Source: an uncultured Rhizobium sp.
Lineage (GTDB): Bacteria; Pseudomonadota; Alphaproteobacteria; Rhizobiales; Rhizobiaceae
DNA length: 64,000 bases
Assembly: GCA_945952045.1 (NCBI GenBank)
Contig: CAMFHE010000022.1
Coordinates: 1-64,000, forward strand
Direction of reading: 5' to 3'
How positions within the stretch are numbered: the first letter of the stretch is position 1; each line of letters opens with the position of its first letter. Both the position numbers and the translations under genes were made by a program. Below, in pieces: positions 41,594-52,358 of the stretch. The notes beneath the pieces are model-generated. The model made no database searches. It was not told the DNA's origin and was given only the letters and a program-made list of their open reading frames with translations.

Positions 41594-44500
41594 TCAGGTG
41601 GATTTTTCGGCGGCGCGGCTGTCGGGACCTTTCGGAAACAGCGACGCCACACGGCGGCTGAAGCCATCGAGATAGGTCAGAACGACGGGCACGAAGACGA
41701 GTGTAAGCAGCGTCGAGGAGATCAATCCACCGATAACGGCATGCGCCATCGGCGCCCGCGACTCGCCCCCCTCGCCGATGCCGATCGCCATGGGCAGCAT
41801 GCCGAAGATCATCGCAAGCGTCGTCATGACGATGGGTCGCAGACGCACAGCGCCGGCATCGGCCAGACTTTCTTCAAGAGGGTTTCCGGCCCGTCGCTCC
41901 TGGTTCGAATAATCGACGAGGAGGATGGCGTTCTTGGTCACCAGACCCATCAGCATGATGAAACCGATGATCGAGAACATGTTCAGCGTCGATCCCATGA
42001 CGAGAAGGCCGATGAGCACCCCGATCAACGACAGAGGCAAGGTCATCATGATGGCGATCGGCTGGATGAACGAGCCGAACTGGGAGGCGAGGATGATGTA
42101 GATGAAGATCACCGCCAGCGCCAAGGCCTGAACCGCGTAACCGAGGCTTTCCGCCAGGTTCTGCGCATCGCCGCCATAGGAGACGCGGTATCCGGCGGGA
42201 ATATCCATCTTTGCGATCGCCGCATCCAGATCCTGACGCACATCGCCGAGCGGACGACCCTCGACATTGCTGGAAATACGAATTTCGCGCGACAGATCCT
42301 TGCGGGAAATCGCATCCGGCGCCGTACTTTCGACGACATCGGCGACCTGATCGAGAAGCACGGTAATCGGCTTGCCGTTCTCGTCCGTCCGGTTCGTCGA
42401 AATCGTCAGGTTGCGCAACTGCGCAGCGTCGCGGCGGCCTGTGGCCGGCAGCCGGACCATAACATCGTAGGATTCGCCATCCGGCGCATTCCAGACGGAG
42501 ACGGCATCGCCCGCTACAAGCGGCCGGAGCGTATCGCCGATCATCGCGATCGACACGCCAAGATCGCTTGCCGCTTCGCGCCGCACCTTGACCGCCAGCG
42601 TCGGGCGCTGGTTTTCGATCGAGGATTCCACTTCCGTCGCGCCGGCGATCTTCGAAAGCGCAGTGGTGATCTCGTCGGATATCTTGCGAAGCTGCTCGTC
42701 GCCGTCGCCGAGAATGGAAAGCTGCAGCGGCTTAGCCGTCGCGCCCGCTTCCGACTGGCTGACCGAAACTTTTAGCCCGGCAACCGCCGCAAGGCGTTGA
42801 CGGATCGGCTCGAGCGCTGCCGAAGTCGTCACTTCGCGTTCGTCGTTTGCGACAAGCTGGACGGCGACGACCGCCTGATTGAAGCCGCGCGCGCCGCTGG
42901 CATTGATGGTCGAATAAAGCGTATCGACATAGTCGAATTCGCGCAGCGCCTTTTCCACCTGCCCCACCTTGGCCGCCATATAGTCCAGCGAGGCGCCCTG
43001 ATTGGCTTCCAGCGAAACCGAAACCTCCCCCTGATCGGCCGGCGGCAGGAATTCGGTGCCGATTTTCGGCACGAGCATCAGGCTTGCGACGAACATGGCG
43101 ACAACGACAGCGATCGTCGTCTTGCGATGGGCAAACGTCCAGTGGATCAACGCCCGATACCGGCCTGCAAGCCTTTCGAACCAAAGATCGAAACGCTGGA
43201 TCAGCCTGCCGAGCGGCCCGCGCTTCCCATCCTTTTCCGAATGCGGATCATACCAGACGCTTGAGAGCATCGGATCCAGAGTGAAGGAAACGAACAGCGA
43301 AATCAGCACCGCCACGGCGACGGTCACCCCGAACTGAAGGAAGAAGCGGCCGATCAAGCCACCCATGAAGGCGACGGGCAGGAAGACGGCGACGATGCAA
43401 AGCGTGGTTGCCAGCACCGCGAGGCCGATCTCGTTCGTGCCGTCGAGGGCGGCGCGCACATGGCCCTTGCCCATGTGCAGATGCCGCGTGATGTTTTCGC
43501 GAACAACGATGGCGTCGTCGATCAGGATGCCGATAGAGAGCGACAGGGCCATGAGCGTCATGGTATTGAGTGTGAAGCCCAGCGCATGGATGACCGCGAA
43601 CGTGCCGATGACCGAGATCGGCAGGGTCAGGCCGGTGATCACGGTCGAGCGCCAGGAATTCAGGAACAGGAAGACGATGACGACGGTGAGCACGCCGCCT
43701 TCGATCAATGTTCTCTGGACTTCGGAAACCTGCGCGGCAATGGCGCGTGAATTGTCGCGGGTGATGGTGAGTTCGATGCCCTCCGGTTTGAGTTCGGTGT
43801 TCAGCGCATCGATTTCCTTGCGCAGATCGCCGGCAACCGCAACGGTGTTGGCCCCCTGAACCTTGACGATATCCATGCCGAGCGATGGCACGCCTTGATA
43901 GGTGGCGCGGCTGGTGACCTCCGCGCCGGTATCCAGAACCGTCGCCACATCGGAAAGATAGACTGGATAACCGGCGCTCTGGGCGACGATGATGCTGTTG
44001 AACCCGGCGGCATCCTCGATCCGACCCTCCACGGTGACGATCCGCTGGTTGATGCCGGAAATCAGCGTGCCGGCGGCGCGGTCCTGATTCTCGCGCCGGA
44101 TGGCATCCATGACCGAGGCGACGCCGACGCCATAGGCCTCCAGCCTGTCGGGATCGACGACGATCAGCATCTGCCTTTCGCTGCCGCCGACCAGCGTGAT
44201 CTGGCCGACGCCGGAAATCACACTCAAACGGCTGGTGATGACGCGATCGGCAAGCGTGGTGATCTCGGATAGCGAGCGTGTCGGCGACGATACCGCCAGA
44301 GAGAGGATCGGTGCGTCTTCCGGATTGAAGCGGGTGACCTGAGGGGTATCGACGCCATCCGGGAAGCCTGCCTCCAGCCGCGCGACCCTGTCGCGAACCT
44401 CCTGTGCGGCTGCCTGGGAATCGACGTCGAGCTCGAACTGCACGACCAGGACGGCGCGGCCCTCGTAGGATTCGGAGGTGATCGTATCGATGCCGCCGAT

Positions 44501-44719
44501 GGTGTTGAGCGCCGACTCGATCGGCCGCGCGACCTCGCTTTCGACGGTTTCCGGCGAAGCGCCGGTATAGCCGGCGGTGACCACCACGATGGGCAGATCC
44601 GTTTCAGGAAACTGATCGATGCCAAGGCGGCTGAAGGAAAAGAGGCCGATGACCAGAACGGTCACCATCATCATGGTGGCGAAGACGGGGTGGTTGACGG
44701 AGATGCGGGTCAGAAACAT
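41594..44719 (-). CDS. RND efflux pump, inner-membrane transporter
   Basis: 1041 residues from ATG 44719 ([24 protein letters not shown] upstream). Full-length AcrB/MexB-like architecture with twelve membrane helices and two large periplasmic loops; the proton-relay segment [16 protein letters not shown] and [20 protein letters not shown] are typical. It exports drugs or other amphiphiles with the periplasmic adaptor upstream; no TolC-type gene is in the window. Follows the adaptor by 4 nt. The regulator and sensor lie divergently at 46112. Confidence 0.93.
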   Translation of the reverse strand: MFLTRISVNHPVFATMMMVTVLVIGLFSFSRLGIDQFPETDLPIVVVTAGYTGASPETVESEVARPIESALNTIGGIDTITSESYEGRAVLVVQFELDVDSQAAAQEVRDRVARLEAGFPDGVDTPQVTRFNPEDAPILSLAVSSPTRSLSEITTLADRVITSRLSVISGVGQITLVGGSERQMLIVVDPDRLEAYGVGVASVMDAIRRENQDRAAGTLISGINQRIVTVEGRIEDAAGFNSIIVAQSAGYPVYLSDVATVLDTGAEVTSRATYQGVPSLGMDIVKVQGANTVAVAGDLRKEIDALNTELKPEGIELTITRDNSRAIAAQVSEVQRTLIEGGVLTVVIVFLFLNSWRSTVITGLTLPISVIGTFAVIHALGFTLNTMTLMALSLSIGILIDDAIVVRENITRHLHMGKGHVRAALDGTNEIGLAVLATTLCIVAVFLPVAFMGGLIGRFFLQFGVTVAVAVLISLFVSFTLDPMLSSVWYDPHSEKDGKRGPLGRLIQRFDLWFERLAGRYRALIHWTFAHRKTTIAVVVAMFVASLMLVPKIGTEFLPPADQGEVSVSLEANQGASLDYMAAKVGQVEKALREFDYVDTLYSTINASGARGFNQAVVAVQLVANDEREVTTSAALEPIRQRLAAVAGLKVSVSQSEAGATAKPLQLSILGDGDEQLRKISDEITTALSKIAGATEVESSIENQRPTLAVKVRREAASDLGVSIAMIGDTLRPLVAGDAVSVWNAPDGESYDVMVRLPATGRRDAAQLRNLTISTNRTDENGKPITVLLDQVADVVESTAPDAISRKDLSREIRISSNVEGRPLGDVRQDLDAAIAKMDIPAGYRVSYGGDAQNLAESLGYAVQALALAVIFIYIILASQFGSFIQPIAIMMTLPLSLIGVLIGLLVMGSTLNMFSIIGFIMLMGLVTKNAILLVDYSNQERRAGNPLEESLADAGAVRLRPIVMTTLAMIFGMLPMAIGIGEGGESRAPMAHAVIGGLISSTLLTLVFVPVVLTYLDGFSRRVASLFPKGPDSRAAEKST

Positions 44720-44723
44720 CGAT

Positions 44724-45815
44724 TTACTGCCCTTCCACGCTGACTGGCGTATCGGCGACAAGCTGCGGCAGCGGCGCGGACACGACGACATCGCCGGAGG
44801 CCAGACCGCCGATCTCGACCAGATCCTGATCGCTCCACGTCGTCCCGAGCGACACGTCCTGACGCCGCAGATAGCCGCCTTCGACCTTCAGCACGAAGGC
44901 GCCGGCGCTGTCATGGCGCACTGCCGATGTCGGCAGCGCGACGATGCTTTGTTGTTGGTCGATCCGCAGGATGCCGGTGGTGAACATGCCGCCCTTGAGC
45001 AGCAGATCGTCGTTCTCGATGGTGATGAAGACACGCACCGCCCGCGATCCCGCCACCGCCGTCGGCGCGATGCGGGTTACCTTTCCGGCAAATTTTCGGT
45101 CCGAGAAACCTTCGACCGTGAGATCGACGGGCTGACCGATGCGCACGCGCGGAATGCGGCTTGTCGGCACGCCCGCATCGACCTCCATCCGCTTGAGATC
45201 GACGATGGTGAGAAGCTCGCCATTGACCGGAACCGTTTGCCCCTGCTCGACGGGACGGGCGGAGACCACGCCGTCGAAGGCAGCGTGCACCTGCGCATCG
45301 CCAAGCGCCCGCTCGGCATCGGCCACGGCCGCCTGCTTGGCCCGCAGCTGCGCCTTGAGATTGAGAACATTCGCGTTTGCTTCCAGCCGCATTGCCTCGG
45401 AGGCGGCGCCGGTGTCGCGCAGACTGACATTGCGCTTGAGGACGTTTTCGGCGAGTTCGAGCTGGGCCTCGACGGCTTCGACCTCGGCGCTGCGCGCCGT
45501 CAGGGCCGACGCCAGCCCTTCCGTATCGATGCGCACGAGGAGATCGCCGTTTCTGACGATATCGCCGACCTGAACAGGCAGCTCGACGATTGTGCCGGCA
45601 ACCCGCGCCGTCAGGCTTGTGCGCCTGATCGGCGTCAACGAGCCGGAAATGCGCACCTCGCTGCCCATGTTGCGCAAGGCGACGGTGGTGACGTCGACAC
45701 TGGCCAGTTCCACCTTGCCCGCAACCGGCGATGACGTTTGCGCAATCGCCTGGGGCACAATTCCGACCGGCGGGATCATAAGTGCCAGGAGGATGGCTGC
45801 TCCGGTTCTATTCAT
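44724..45815 (-). CDS. RND periplasmic adaptor (membrane fusion) protein
   Basis: 363 residues. Signal peptide about 1-25, beta-barrel and lipoyl parts ([40 protein letters not shown]), a central alpha-hairpin about 85-135 ([18 protein letters not shown]). No lipobox. Links the RND transporter to the outer-membrane channel. First gene of the pump operon, with the TTGC tandem box about 120 nt upstream. Confidence 0.91.
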   Translation of the reverse strand: MNRTGAAILLALMIPPVGIVPQAIAQTSSPVAGKVELASVDVTTVALRNMGSEVRISGSLTPIRRTSLTARVAGTIVELPVQVGDIVRNGDLLVRIDTEGLASALTARSAEVEAVEAQLELAENVLKRNVSLRDTGAASEAMRLEANANVLNLKAQLRAKQAAVADAERALGDAQVHAAFDGVVSARPVEQGQTVPVNGELLTIVDLKRMEVDAGVPTSRIPRVRIGQPVDLTVEGFSDRKFAGKVTRIAPTAVAGSRAVRVFITIENDDLLLKGGMFTTGILRIDQQQSIVALPTSAVRHDSAGAFVLKVEGGYLRRQDVSLGTTWSDQDLVEIGGLASGDVVVSAPLPQLVADTPVSVEGQ

Positions 45816-45934
45816 TCAGGGCTCCAGTGCGGATTGCGGTTCTCGATCGGGAAATATCTAACGGCGAACACGCCGCCTGCCAGATGTAGAACGGGCTCCG
45901 TCGATGATCGGAGCGGTAGACTGACGACATCACA

Positions 45935-45949
45935 TTGCGACAACATTGC
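45935..45949. promoter_or_regulatory. Tandem box TTGC-N7-TTGC upstream of the RND operon
   Basis: Second copy of TTGCGACAACATTGC (ATTGC-N6-ATTGC when one more base is counted). It lies in the 296-bp region between the divergent pump operon and response-regulator gene and could serve both. Confidence 0.58.
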
Positions 45950-46111
45950 AGGCCACGAAACATCCCCGCTAATTTTCAAAAGCCGTGGTGATTTCAGGAA
46001 AATGTATGAAATACTGATACTTATGATATTTTCTTGTTGATTTCACTGCCGTGTTCCAAGCTTTATCCCATGATCGGACGGGGCAGGATCCGGCGCGACG
46101 GAGGACACGGG

Positions 46112-46786
46112 ATGCGTTTGCTACTGGTGGAAGACGAGCCCGAAATGGCCGTGGCGATCATTGGCATTCTCGCCAGACACGGCAATATCGTCGATCACGT
46201 CCCGACCATCGAACAGGGGCGCGAGGCCCTGAAAGCCGGCGTTCATGAAGTCGTCCTCCTCGACCGGCAATTGCCCGATGGCAACGGAATGACGCTGCTG
46301 ACGGAGATGCGTCGGCGCGGCGACACGACGCCCGTCATCATGCTGACGGCGCATGACACGTCGAAAGATCGCATAGAAGGCCTCGACGAAGGCGCGGACG
46401 ACTATATCGGCAAGCCCTTCGTCGCCGACGAACTGCTTGCAAGGATCAGAGCGGCTGGCCGGCGCGCCGCCACCTATTCAGAGACAGTGGCATCGGTCGG
46501 AAACCTCTCCATGGATACGACGACGCTCCAGCTTTTCGTTGGCGGCGGCATGGTCGAACTGCCGAGACGCGAAGCCCTGGCGCTGCAAATCCTGATCCGG
46601 CGCGCGGGGCGCACGGTGATGCGGTCGACGCTGGAGGAAGCTGTTTACGGCTTCGACGACGAGATACAATCGAATGCGCTGGATAGCCACATATCTCGCC
46701 TGAGGAAGCGGCTTGCAGATGCCGGCGCCGAGGCAACGATTTATACCGTTCGCGGGGTGGGCTATATTCTCAAGGCGGCGGAATGA
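46112..46786 (+). CDS. OmpR-family response regulator of the efflux locus
   Basis: 224 residues from ATG 46112 (GGAGG 10 nt upstream); the frame is open to 46034 without meaning. LLVEDEPEM acidic pair, acceptor Asp in VVLLDRQLPDG at about 51, GKPF lysine, winged helix ending YTVRGVGYILK. Overlaps the kinase start by 4 nt. Divergent from the RND operon; the repeated TTGC box suits its binding mode. Confidence 0.92.
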   Translation: MRLLLVEDEPEMAVAIIGILARHGNIVDHVPTIEQGREALKAGVHEVVLLDRQLPDGNGMTLLTEMRRRGDTTPVIMLTAHDTSKDRIEGLDEGADDYIGKPFVADELLARIRAAGRRAATYSETVASVGNLSMDTTTLQLFVGGGMVELPRREALALQILIRRAGRTVMRSTLEEAVYGFDDEIQSNALDSHISRLRKRLADAGAEATIYTVRGVGYILKAAE

Positions 46787-48129
46787 AATATCTCTTCAAG
46801 CGACGATCCCTCAAATGGCGTCTGGTGTCCCGCTTTTCCCTGGCGCTGGCCGCGATGATGGCCGTGTTCTACATCGGCCTGATCGCCCTGATCGTCGCGG
46901 AAACGTCGGATGCGACGCCTGTCGACGATACGATCAAGGCCGAAATCGCCGAGTCCATAACCCGTGATGGCGACATGTTGCGGATCGTGCCGACGGACAT
47001 GGTCCGCAAGGCGATGCATGACTATCCGGGTTTCTGGCTTGTCGCCAGAGATGCGCAAGGCAGGGAAGCGAGGCTCGGGCAGGCGCCCGCCGGTCTGCAA
47101 TCCGTCCTGTCCGATCTCGGAGAAATCAGCGCGCTCGACATCCGCGTCAGCAAGGATGCGCCGATGACGGCCATGCTGGTGATGCTGGAGACGAAAGGTG
47201 GGCCTGTGAAGGCCGTCTATGGCGGGAAATCCGCGCCGGGCTCCGTTCTAGAATACCTGATCCGCACGCTTCACGTCATCTATCTTCCGACGACGCTCAT
47301 TCCCCTTATTCTTGCCTTCATCATCATCCCTCTCGTCGTCAACAGCTCGCTCAAGGGCATGAAACGCATCACGGCGCTCGCCAGCCAGATCGATGTCAAC
47401 AAGCCAGGCGTCCGCCTGCCGACCGACGATGTCGTCGAGGAAATCGCGCCACTGGTGGCGACGATCAACACCGCGCTGGCGCGCGTCGACAGCGATGTGT
47501 CTGCCAGGGAGCGGTTTCTCTCGGATGCGGCGCATGAACTGCGAACGCCGATCGCCATCCTGCGAACCAGGCTCGAAGGTTATGCCGACACCCAGGAAAA
47601 CCGGCGACTTTTGCTCGACGTCTCGCGCATCGGCGCGGTCGCCGAGCAATTGCTGGACATCCAGCGCTTCGCTATCGTGCCGGCCTTCATCGATGTCGAT
47701 CTCGTGGGCATTTGCCGGCAGGTCGTGGCCGACCTCGCGCCGCTTGCCATCAATGCAGGCTACGATCTCGCCTTCGAGACCGATGAACGCGCTGTCATTG
47801 CAAAGGCAGATCGCCTCTCCATCGAACGGGCCGTGTCGAACCTCGTGCGCAATTCCATCCAGCACGCCGGGGGTCACGGGCAGATCACCGTGACACTCCT
47901 GCGAGACGCCACCATCGAGGTTTCCGACGAGGGCGAAGGCATACTGTCAGATGAAAGCGAGAAGATCTTCGAGCCGTTCTTCCGCAGCAAGCCCCAGTCC
48001 ACCGGTGCCGGACTGGGCTTGAGCCTCGTCCGCCAGATCGCTCGCCTCCATGGAGGAGACGCAACCGCCCTGCCCGCTGACAGAGGTGCACTGTTTCGCC
48101 TGACGCTTGGAAAACCGGCCGATGGGTGA
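46783..48129 (+). CDS. Sensor histidine kinase of the efflux locus
   Basis: 448 residues. Membrane segments about 20-42 and about 168-190, periplasmic sensor between, HAMP, H-box SDAAHELRTPIAIL, N-box VSNLVRNSIQHAG, DEGEGIL and GAGLGLSLVRQIARLHGG. A standard QseC/BaeS-like kinase. Its signal is probably an envelope or drug stress. Partner is the overlapping regulator. Confidence 0.92.
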   Translation: MKYLFKRRSLKWRLVSRFSLALAAMMAVFYIGLIALIVAETSDATPVDDTIKAEIAESITRDGDMLRIVPTDMVRKAMHDYPGFWLVARDAQGREARLGQAPAGLQSVLSDLGEISALDIRVSKDAPMTAMLVMLETKGGPVKAVYGGKSAPGSVLEYLIRTLHVIYLPTTLIPLILAFIIIPLVVNSSLKGMKRITALASQIDVNKPGVRLPTDDVVEEIAPLVATINTALARVDSDVSARERFLSDAAHELRTPIAILRTRLEGYADTQENRRLLLDVSRIGAVAEQLLDIQRFAIVPAFIDVDLVGICRQVVADLAPLAINAGYDLAFETDERAVIAKADRLSIERAVSNLVRNSIQHAGGHGQITVTLLRDATIEVSDEGEGILSDESEKIFEPFFRSKPQSTGAGLGLSLVRQIARLHGGDATALPADRGALFRLTLGKPADG

Positions 48130-48220
48130 GCTTGCCTGGCCCGAGAGGCAAATCCTGCAAAACGCTTTTCATGTGAATAAAATTATGAAATAGTCTCCCT
48201 CAACTGGAGGGAGCCCATTC

Positions 48221-49072
48221 ATGCGCAAAGTCGGCGGACACGGTCATAAGCTTTCCTACTACGATTTTGGGCATACGACGGTTTATGCCTCGCGCTTCGA
48301 TCAACGCTTCCCCTATTGCGCTTATGTTCCCGACGATTATGAAGAAGATGGCGAAAAGACCTATCCGCTAGCGGTTATTGTCCACGGCACGGAGCGCGGC
48401 ATGCTCGCCTACCGCGATGCCTTTGCCGATTTTGCCGAGGCTAATGGCGTCATCGTTCTTTGCCCGCTCTTTCCGGCCAACATCTGCTTTCCGGGTGATC
48501 TTTCGTCTTACAAAATGCTGAGAGTAGGCGATCTGCATTACGATGCGGTTATGCTGGATATGGTCGCCGAGATGCAGGAGAAATACCGCATCGAAGGCGA
48601 CCGGGTGATGATGTATGGTTTTTCCGGCGGCGGACATTTCACCCATCGGTTTTTCTACCTGCACCCCGAACGCCTTCTCGCCGCCTCGATCGGCGCACCG
48701 GGTGTCGTGACATTGCTCGATTTCGATCACGATTTCTGGGTCGGCGTGCGCGATTTCGAAAAGGTCTTCAACAAAGCGATCGACCTGGAGGCGATGCGCC
48801 GGGTCGCGGTGCAGATGGTGATCGGCGGCGATGACCTCGAAACCTGGGAAATCACCATCAAGCCCGACGATCCCTGGTACATGCCGGGTGCAGAACTCGC
48901 CGGCGCCACCCGCAACGACCGCTTGCACGCCCTCAAACGCAGCTTCGAGCAACATGGCATCGCTGTGCGTCACGACATCGTGCCGGGCATCGCCCATGAC
49001 GACAGGGAACTGATCGGCCAGGTTAAGGACTTCTTTGCAAAAACGCTGGGCGCGAACCGCGCGCGCTCCTGA
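48221..49072 (+). CDS. Alpha/beta hydrolase, paralogue 1 of the peptide-transport locus
   Basis: 283 residues. Nucleophile elbow GFSGGG with S135, oxyanion VIVHGTERG near 53, Asp region and a C-terminal GIAHDD His near 261. No signal peptide. It is clearly homologous to the protein at 51489-52358 (both share LSSYK, LLDMVAE, GFSGGGHF-HRFFY-HPERLL, DHDFWVGVR). It precedes the binding-protein gene by 33 nt with a GGAGG ribosome-binding site (CTGGAGGGAGCC). Substrate unknown; an ester or amide of the imported molecule is likely. Confidence 0.8.
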   Translation: MRKVGGHGHKLSYYDFGHTTVYASRFDQRFPYCAYVPDDYEEDGEKTYPLAVIVHGTERGMLAYRDAFADFAEANGVIVLCPLFPANICFPGDLSSYKMLRVGDLHYDAVMLDMVAEMQEKYRIEGDRVMMYGFSGGGHFTHRFFYLHPERLLAASIGAPGVVTLLDFDHDFWVGVRDFEKVFNKAIDLEAMRRVAVQMVIGGDDLETWEITIKPDDPWYMPGAELAGATRNDRLHALKRSFEQHGIAVRHDIVPGIAHDDRELIGQVKDFFAKTLGANRARS

Positions 49073-49105
49073 CGACAACAAAGCGGGGAACAATCGGAGA
49101 CGACC

Positions 49106-50650
49106 ATGAACCGGATACTCTTGATTTCGACGGCGCTGGCGGCGGGATTGCTGTTTGGCGCCACGGCCCAGGCCAGCACGCTCAACATCCGCATCAATGC
49201 CGACATTCGCGGCATGGAGGGGCTCAACCGCGATGCCAATACCGATACCGTTCTGCATCATATCTTCGAGACCCTGGTCGGGTTTCGCGACGACCTGACC
49301 ATCGGCCCGGCGCTGGCCGAAGCCTGGACAGTGTCCGATGACGGTAAGACCTACACCTTTACTCTGCGTGATGGCGCAACTTTCCACAATGGCGACCCGG
49401 TGACCTCGGCTGACGTCAAATGGAACTGGGACCGGCGTGTTGCGGCCGGCGCCGCCTGGTTCTGCAATGTGTTCTTCGACGGCACCCAGGGGCTTAAGGT
49501 CGAAGCGGTCGAAACGCCCGATCCGCGCACCGTCGTCTTCAAGATCAACGAGCCGAATGCGCTGTTTCTCGCCCAGCTTGCCAATATCCAGTGCAATGGC
49601 TGGGTTGCCAGTCCGAAGAATGTCGGCTCCGACGGCAAATGGATCGGCGACAGTGCCATTGGCAGCGGCTCTTTCAAGCTGAAGGAATGGCAGAAAGGCC
49701 AATATATCACGCTGGAGAAATATGCCGACTACAAACCGCTGAAGGAAAAGGCGAGCGGCTATTCGGGCGATCGGACCGCGCTCGTCGACGAGGCCAAGTT
49801 CATGGTCATCCCCGATACTTCAGCGGCCGAGACTGCCCTCTTTGCCGGCGAGATCGACGTGCTGCCGAATTTCGAACCACAGCGTATCGAGGAAGCGAAG
49901 GGACGCGGCGTCCAGGTGATGACCAAGCCCGGCCTGTCGCTGACGCCGCTTCTGATCCAGACCAACGATCCGCTGCTGTCGAATGTCAAGCTGCGGCAGG
50001 CGATTGCCCATGCCATCGATTTCAAGCAGATCGCCACGGCACGCACCGCAGGACTTGCAGAATTCAATCCGTCCGGCGTGCCGCAGGCCAGCGCCTTCTT
50101 CGATCAGGATTTCCTGAAATGGCCGGATTACAATCCCGAAACCACCAAGGCGCTTCTCGCCGAGGCTGGCTACAAGGGCGAGACGATCAAGATTCAGACC
50201 AATACCCGATATCAGGGCATGTATGAAAACAGCGTTCTGGTGCAGGCGATGCTGGCAGGCGCCGGCATCAATGCCGAATTGGAAGTGCTGGATTGGGCGG
50301 CCCAGCTCGACAATTATCTGGCCGGCAAGTTCCAGATGCAGTCCTTCGGCTATTCCGCCCGCCTCGATCCCTCGCAATTCTACGGCATCATCATCGGCGA
50401 CAAAAAGACCGATCTGTCAGCGCAATGGGACAATCCCGAGGCCAATCAGCTGTTCCTGAAATCGACGAAGACAACGAGTTTCGAGGAGCGCAAGGCGATC
50501 TTCAAGCAGATCCACGAGTTGATGGCCAAGGATGTGCCGATCCTCGGCATCTACTACGAACCTGTTGTCGCCGGCGTCGGCGCCAAGATCGAAGGCTATG
50601 CTGTCTGGCCGGCCGACAAGGAACGCGCCTGGGGCGTCACGAAGAACTGA
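49106..50650 (+). CDS. Periplasmic peptide/nickel-type binding protein (SBP_bac_5)
   Basis: 514 residues. Signal peptide about 1-24 (LLFGATAQA), then the extracytoplasmic solute-binding family 5 fold: TVLHHIFETLVGFRDDL, AEAWTVSDDGKTYTFTLRDG, FHNGDPVTSADVKWNWDR. Binds a peptide-like solute for the permeases and ATPase on the opposite strand (52355-55789). In one unit with hydrolase 1, ended by a strong terminator. Confidence 0.92.
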   Translation: MNRILLISTALAAGLLFGATAQASTLNIRINADIRGMEGLNRDANTDTVLHHIFETLVGFRDDLTIGPALAEAWTVSDDGKTYTFTLRDGATFHNGDPVTSADVKWNWDRRVAAGAAWFCNVFFDGTQGLKVEAVETPDPRTVVFKINEPNALFLAQLANIQCNGWVASPKNVGSDGKWIGDSAIGSGSFKLKEWQKGQYITLEKYADYKPLKEKASGYSGDRTALVDEAKFMVIPDTSAAETALFAGEIDVLPNFEPQRIEEAKGRGVQVMTKPGLSLTPLLIQTNDPLLSNVKLRQAIAHAIDFKQIATARTAGLAEFNPSGVPQASAFFDQDFLKWPDYNPETTKALLAEAGYKGETIKIQTNTRYQGMYENSVLVQAMLAGAGINAELEVLDWAAQLDNYLAGKFQMQSFGYSARLDPSQFYGIIIGDKKTDLSAQWDNPEANQLFLKSTKTTSFEERKAIFKQIHELMAKDVPILGIYYEPVVAGVGAKIEGYAVWPADKERAWGVTKN

Positions 50651-50671
50651 TCATCCTTCCATCAATGAAAA

Positions 50672-50697
50672 AGGCGGGTTTTACCCGCCTTTTTTTG
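50672..50697 (+). terminator. Intrinsic terminator after the binding-protein gene
   Basis: AGGCGGG ttttA CCCGCCT followed by TTTTTT, 22 nt after the stop: a textbook stem, loop and U-run. Oppositely oriented transcription from the MOSC gene ends nearby. Confidence 0.92.
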
Positions 50698-50745
50698 TCT
50701 TTACCGAGCTTTGGTTCTAGATTGGCAAGGCGGCTCTCGAGCCAG

Positions 50746-51492
50746 TCACGCCTCGGCAAAGCCGATCATGTCGCCGACGCGGATCGTCGTTTCACCCTCG
50801 ACACTGCAAAGCGCACCGAAACCGCCTTCGCCATGCTGACTGATCTTGTGCAGTACCGCCGGCAGGAAGGACAGGTCATCGCCCTGGGCAAGCGCAGTGA
50901 ATGTGCAACGAGCACAGGGCTCGGTGAAGGTGATGATCGCGTCGCCGACGATCAGCTTGCGGCCGATCAGTTGGTGCTCGACCAAGCCGGTGACGTCCGG
51001 ATCGGTCTCGACGACGATGTTGGGGCGAAAGCGGCGTGGATGCACCTCCTCCGGCTTGCCGAGAAGCGTGGCCAGCTCCTGCATGGAGGCTGTCGTCAAA
51101 AGATGAATATCGGCACGCTGGTAGCGCGGCGCGATCTGGCCCTCGGCCTCTGAACCATAAGGCGCGTGCGGACGAAACGCCGCGGGAAAGCCGAGGAAAC
51201 GGCTCGCCATGTCAGCCGCCTCAGCGGAATCGACAGCAAACCATCTGCCATCGCCATTGCCCACCTCTATACCATCCGCACCGATGCGCGAATGAAGGTT
51301 TGGCAAGGGCCGCCAGGGCTTGCGATTTTCCGGTGCGGCGATCTCGCCGCTTTCCGCCTCGACGATGCCCCAGAGACGGTCATACTCAAAACCGCCCGGC
51401 GAAAGCCGCGCCTCCTCCAGACGCTCGCCACCCATGGAACTGACGGGATATCTCCAAAGCTCGGTGACGCGGCCGAAAGATTGCATGCTCAT
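50746..51492 (-). CDS. MOSC-domain protein
   Basis: 248 residues. N-terminal MOSC_N beta-barrel (ELWRYPVSSMGGERLEEARL) and MOSC domain with RRFRPNIVVETD and TEPCARCTF, where the Cys is the likely molybdenum-cofactor or sulfur-binding residue. Proteins of this type reduce N-hydroxylated compounds or carry sulfur. Last gene of the minus-strand operon, start overlapping hydrolase 2 by 4 nt. A broken relative lies at 59716. Confidence 0.87.
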   Translation of the reverse strand: MSMQSFGRVTELWRYPVSSMGGERLEEARLSPGGFEYDRLWGIVEAESGEIAAPENRKPWRPLPNLHSRIGADGIEVGNGDGRWFAVDSAEAADMASRFLGFPAAFRPHAPYGSEAEGQIAPRYQRADIHLLTTASMQELATLLGKPEEVHPRRFRPNIVVETDPDVTGLVEHQLIGRKLIVGDAIITFTEPCARCTFTALAQGDDLSFLPAVLHKISQHGEGGFGALCSVEGETTIRVGDMIGFAEA

Positions 51493-52358
51493 CCTTGCCG
51501 TGAGGAACCGAGAACGGCTGAAAACCAGTGCTGCACGCTCGCCACCATCGCCCGGCCGTCATGGCCGACGCCGGGAACGATATCCTGCCGCACGGCGATA
51601 CCATAGGATTCCAGGTTCTTGCGCAAGGCCGCCATGCGCTGCAGCCGATTGGCCTCGGCCAGGCTTTCGGCGCCCGGCATCCACCAGCTGTCTTCAGGCG
51701 TCAGGCGGATTTCCCAGGTCTCCTTGTCTTCGCCGCCGATAACCATCTGAACCGGCACTTGCCACATCGCCTCGATATCCAGCACCTTGCCGAAGGTCGC
51801 TTCGAAATTGCGCACGCCGACCCAGAAATCATGATCCGGATCCAGCAGCGTCACGATGCCGGGCGCGCCGATGGAGACACCCAGCAGCCGCTCGGGATGA
51901 ATGTAAAAGAAGCGATGCGCAAAATGCCCGCCGCCGGAAAAGCCGTGCAGCAGAAAGCGATCCGAACGCAGGCGATAGCGTTCCGCTATCTCCGCCACCA
52001 TATCGAGCAGCACCAGATCATAGGCGATGCCGCCATCGCGCATGAGCTTATAGCTGGATAGTTCGCCCGGCGCCGACATGCCGGCAGGGAAAAGCGGCGC
52101 CAGCACGATGGCGCGCTCACGCTCGGCGAAGTCTTCAAAGCCATTGCGATAGGTTTCCGCCCAACGCGCCGTGCCATGAACAAGCACGGCGAGATCGAGC
52201 GCCTCGCTGCCCTGCTCGTCGTAATCGCGCGGCACATAGAGGCAATAGCAAAGCCGCGGCTCCATGCGGCTGGCGAAATAGGGTGTGCGACCGCGATCGT
52301 AAAAGCCGAGCCGGCCGGCCATGCCCCCTTCCCTGAGTGCTGCCTTCGCGAAATTCAT
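51489..52358 (-). CDS. Alpha/beta hydrolase, paralogue 2
   Basis: 289 residues. GFSGGG nucleophile elbow near 140, VLVHGTARW near 53, GVGHDG His near 267. Homologue of the 48221 protein over its whole length. It overlaps the ATPase stop and the MOSC start by 4 nt each, so it belongs to the transporter operon. Two paralogues in one locus suggest two related bonds or substrates. Confidence 0.82.
   Translation of the reverse strand: MNFAKAALREGGMAGRLGFYDRGRTPYFASRMEPRLCYCLYVPRDYDEQGSEALDLAVLVHGTARWAETYRNGFEDFAERERAIVLAPLFPAGMSAPGELSSYKLMRDGGIAYDLVLLDMVAEIAERYRLRSDRFLLHGFSGGGHFAHRFFYIHPERLLGVSIGAPGIVTLLDPDHDFWVGVRNFEATFGKVLDIEAMWQVPVQMVIGGEDKETWEIRLTPEDSWWMPGAESLAEANRLQRMAALRKNLESYGIAVRQDIVPGVGHDGRAMVASVQHWFSAVLGSSRQG

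Noticed and set aside
48368..49702. 444-residue minus-strand open frame
   Set aside because: Runs antisense through hydrolase 1 and the binding-protein gene, both of which have strong motifs; no independent support.
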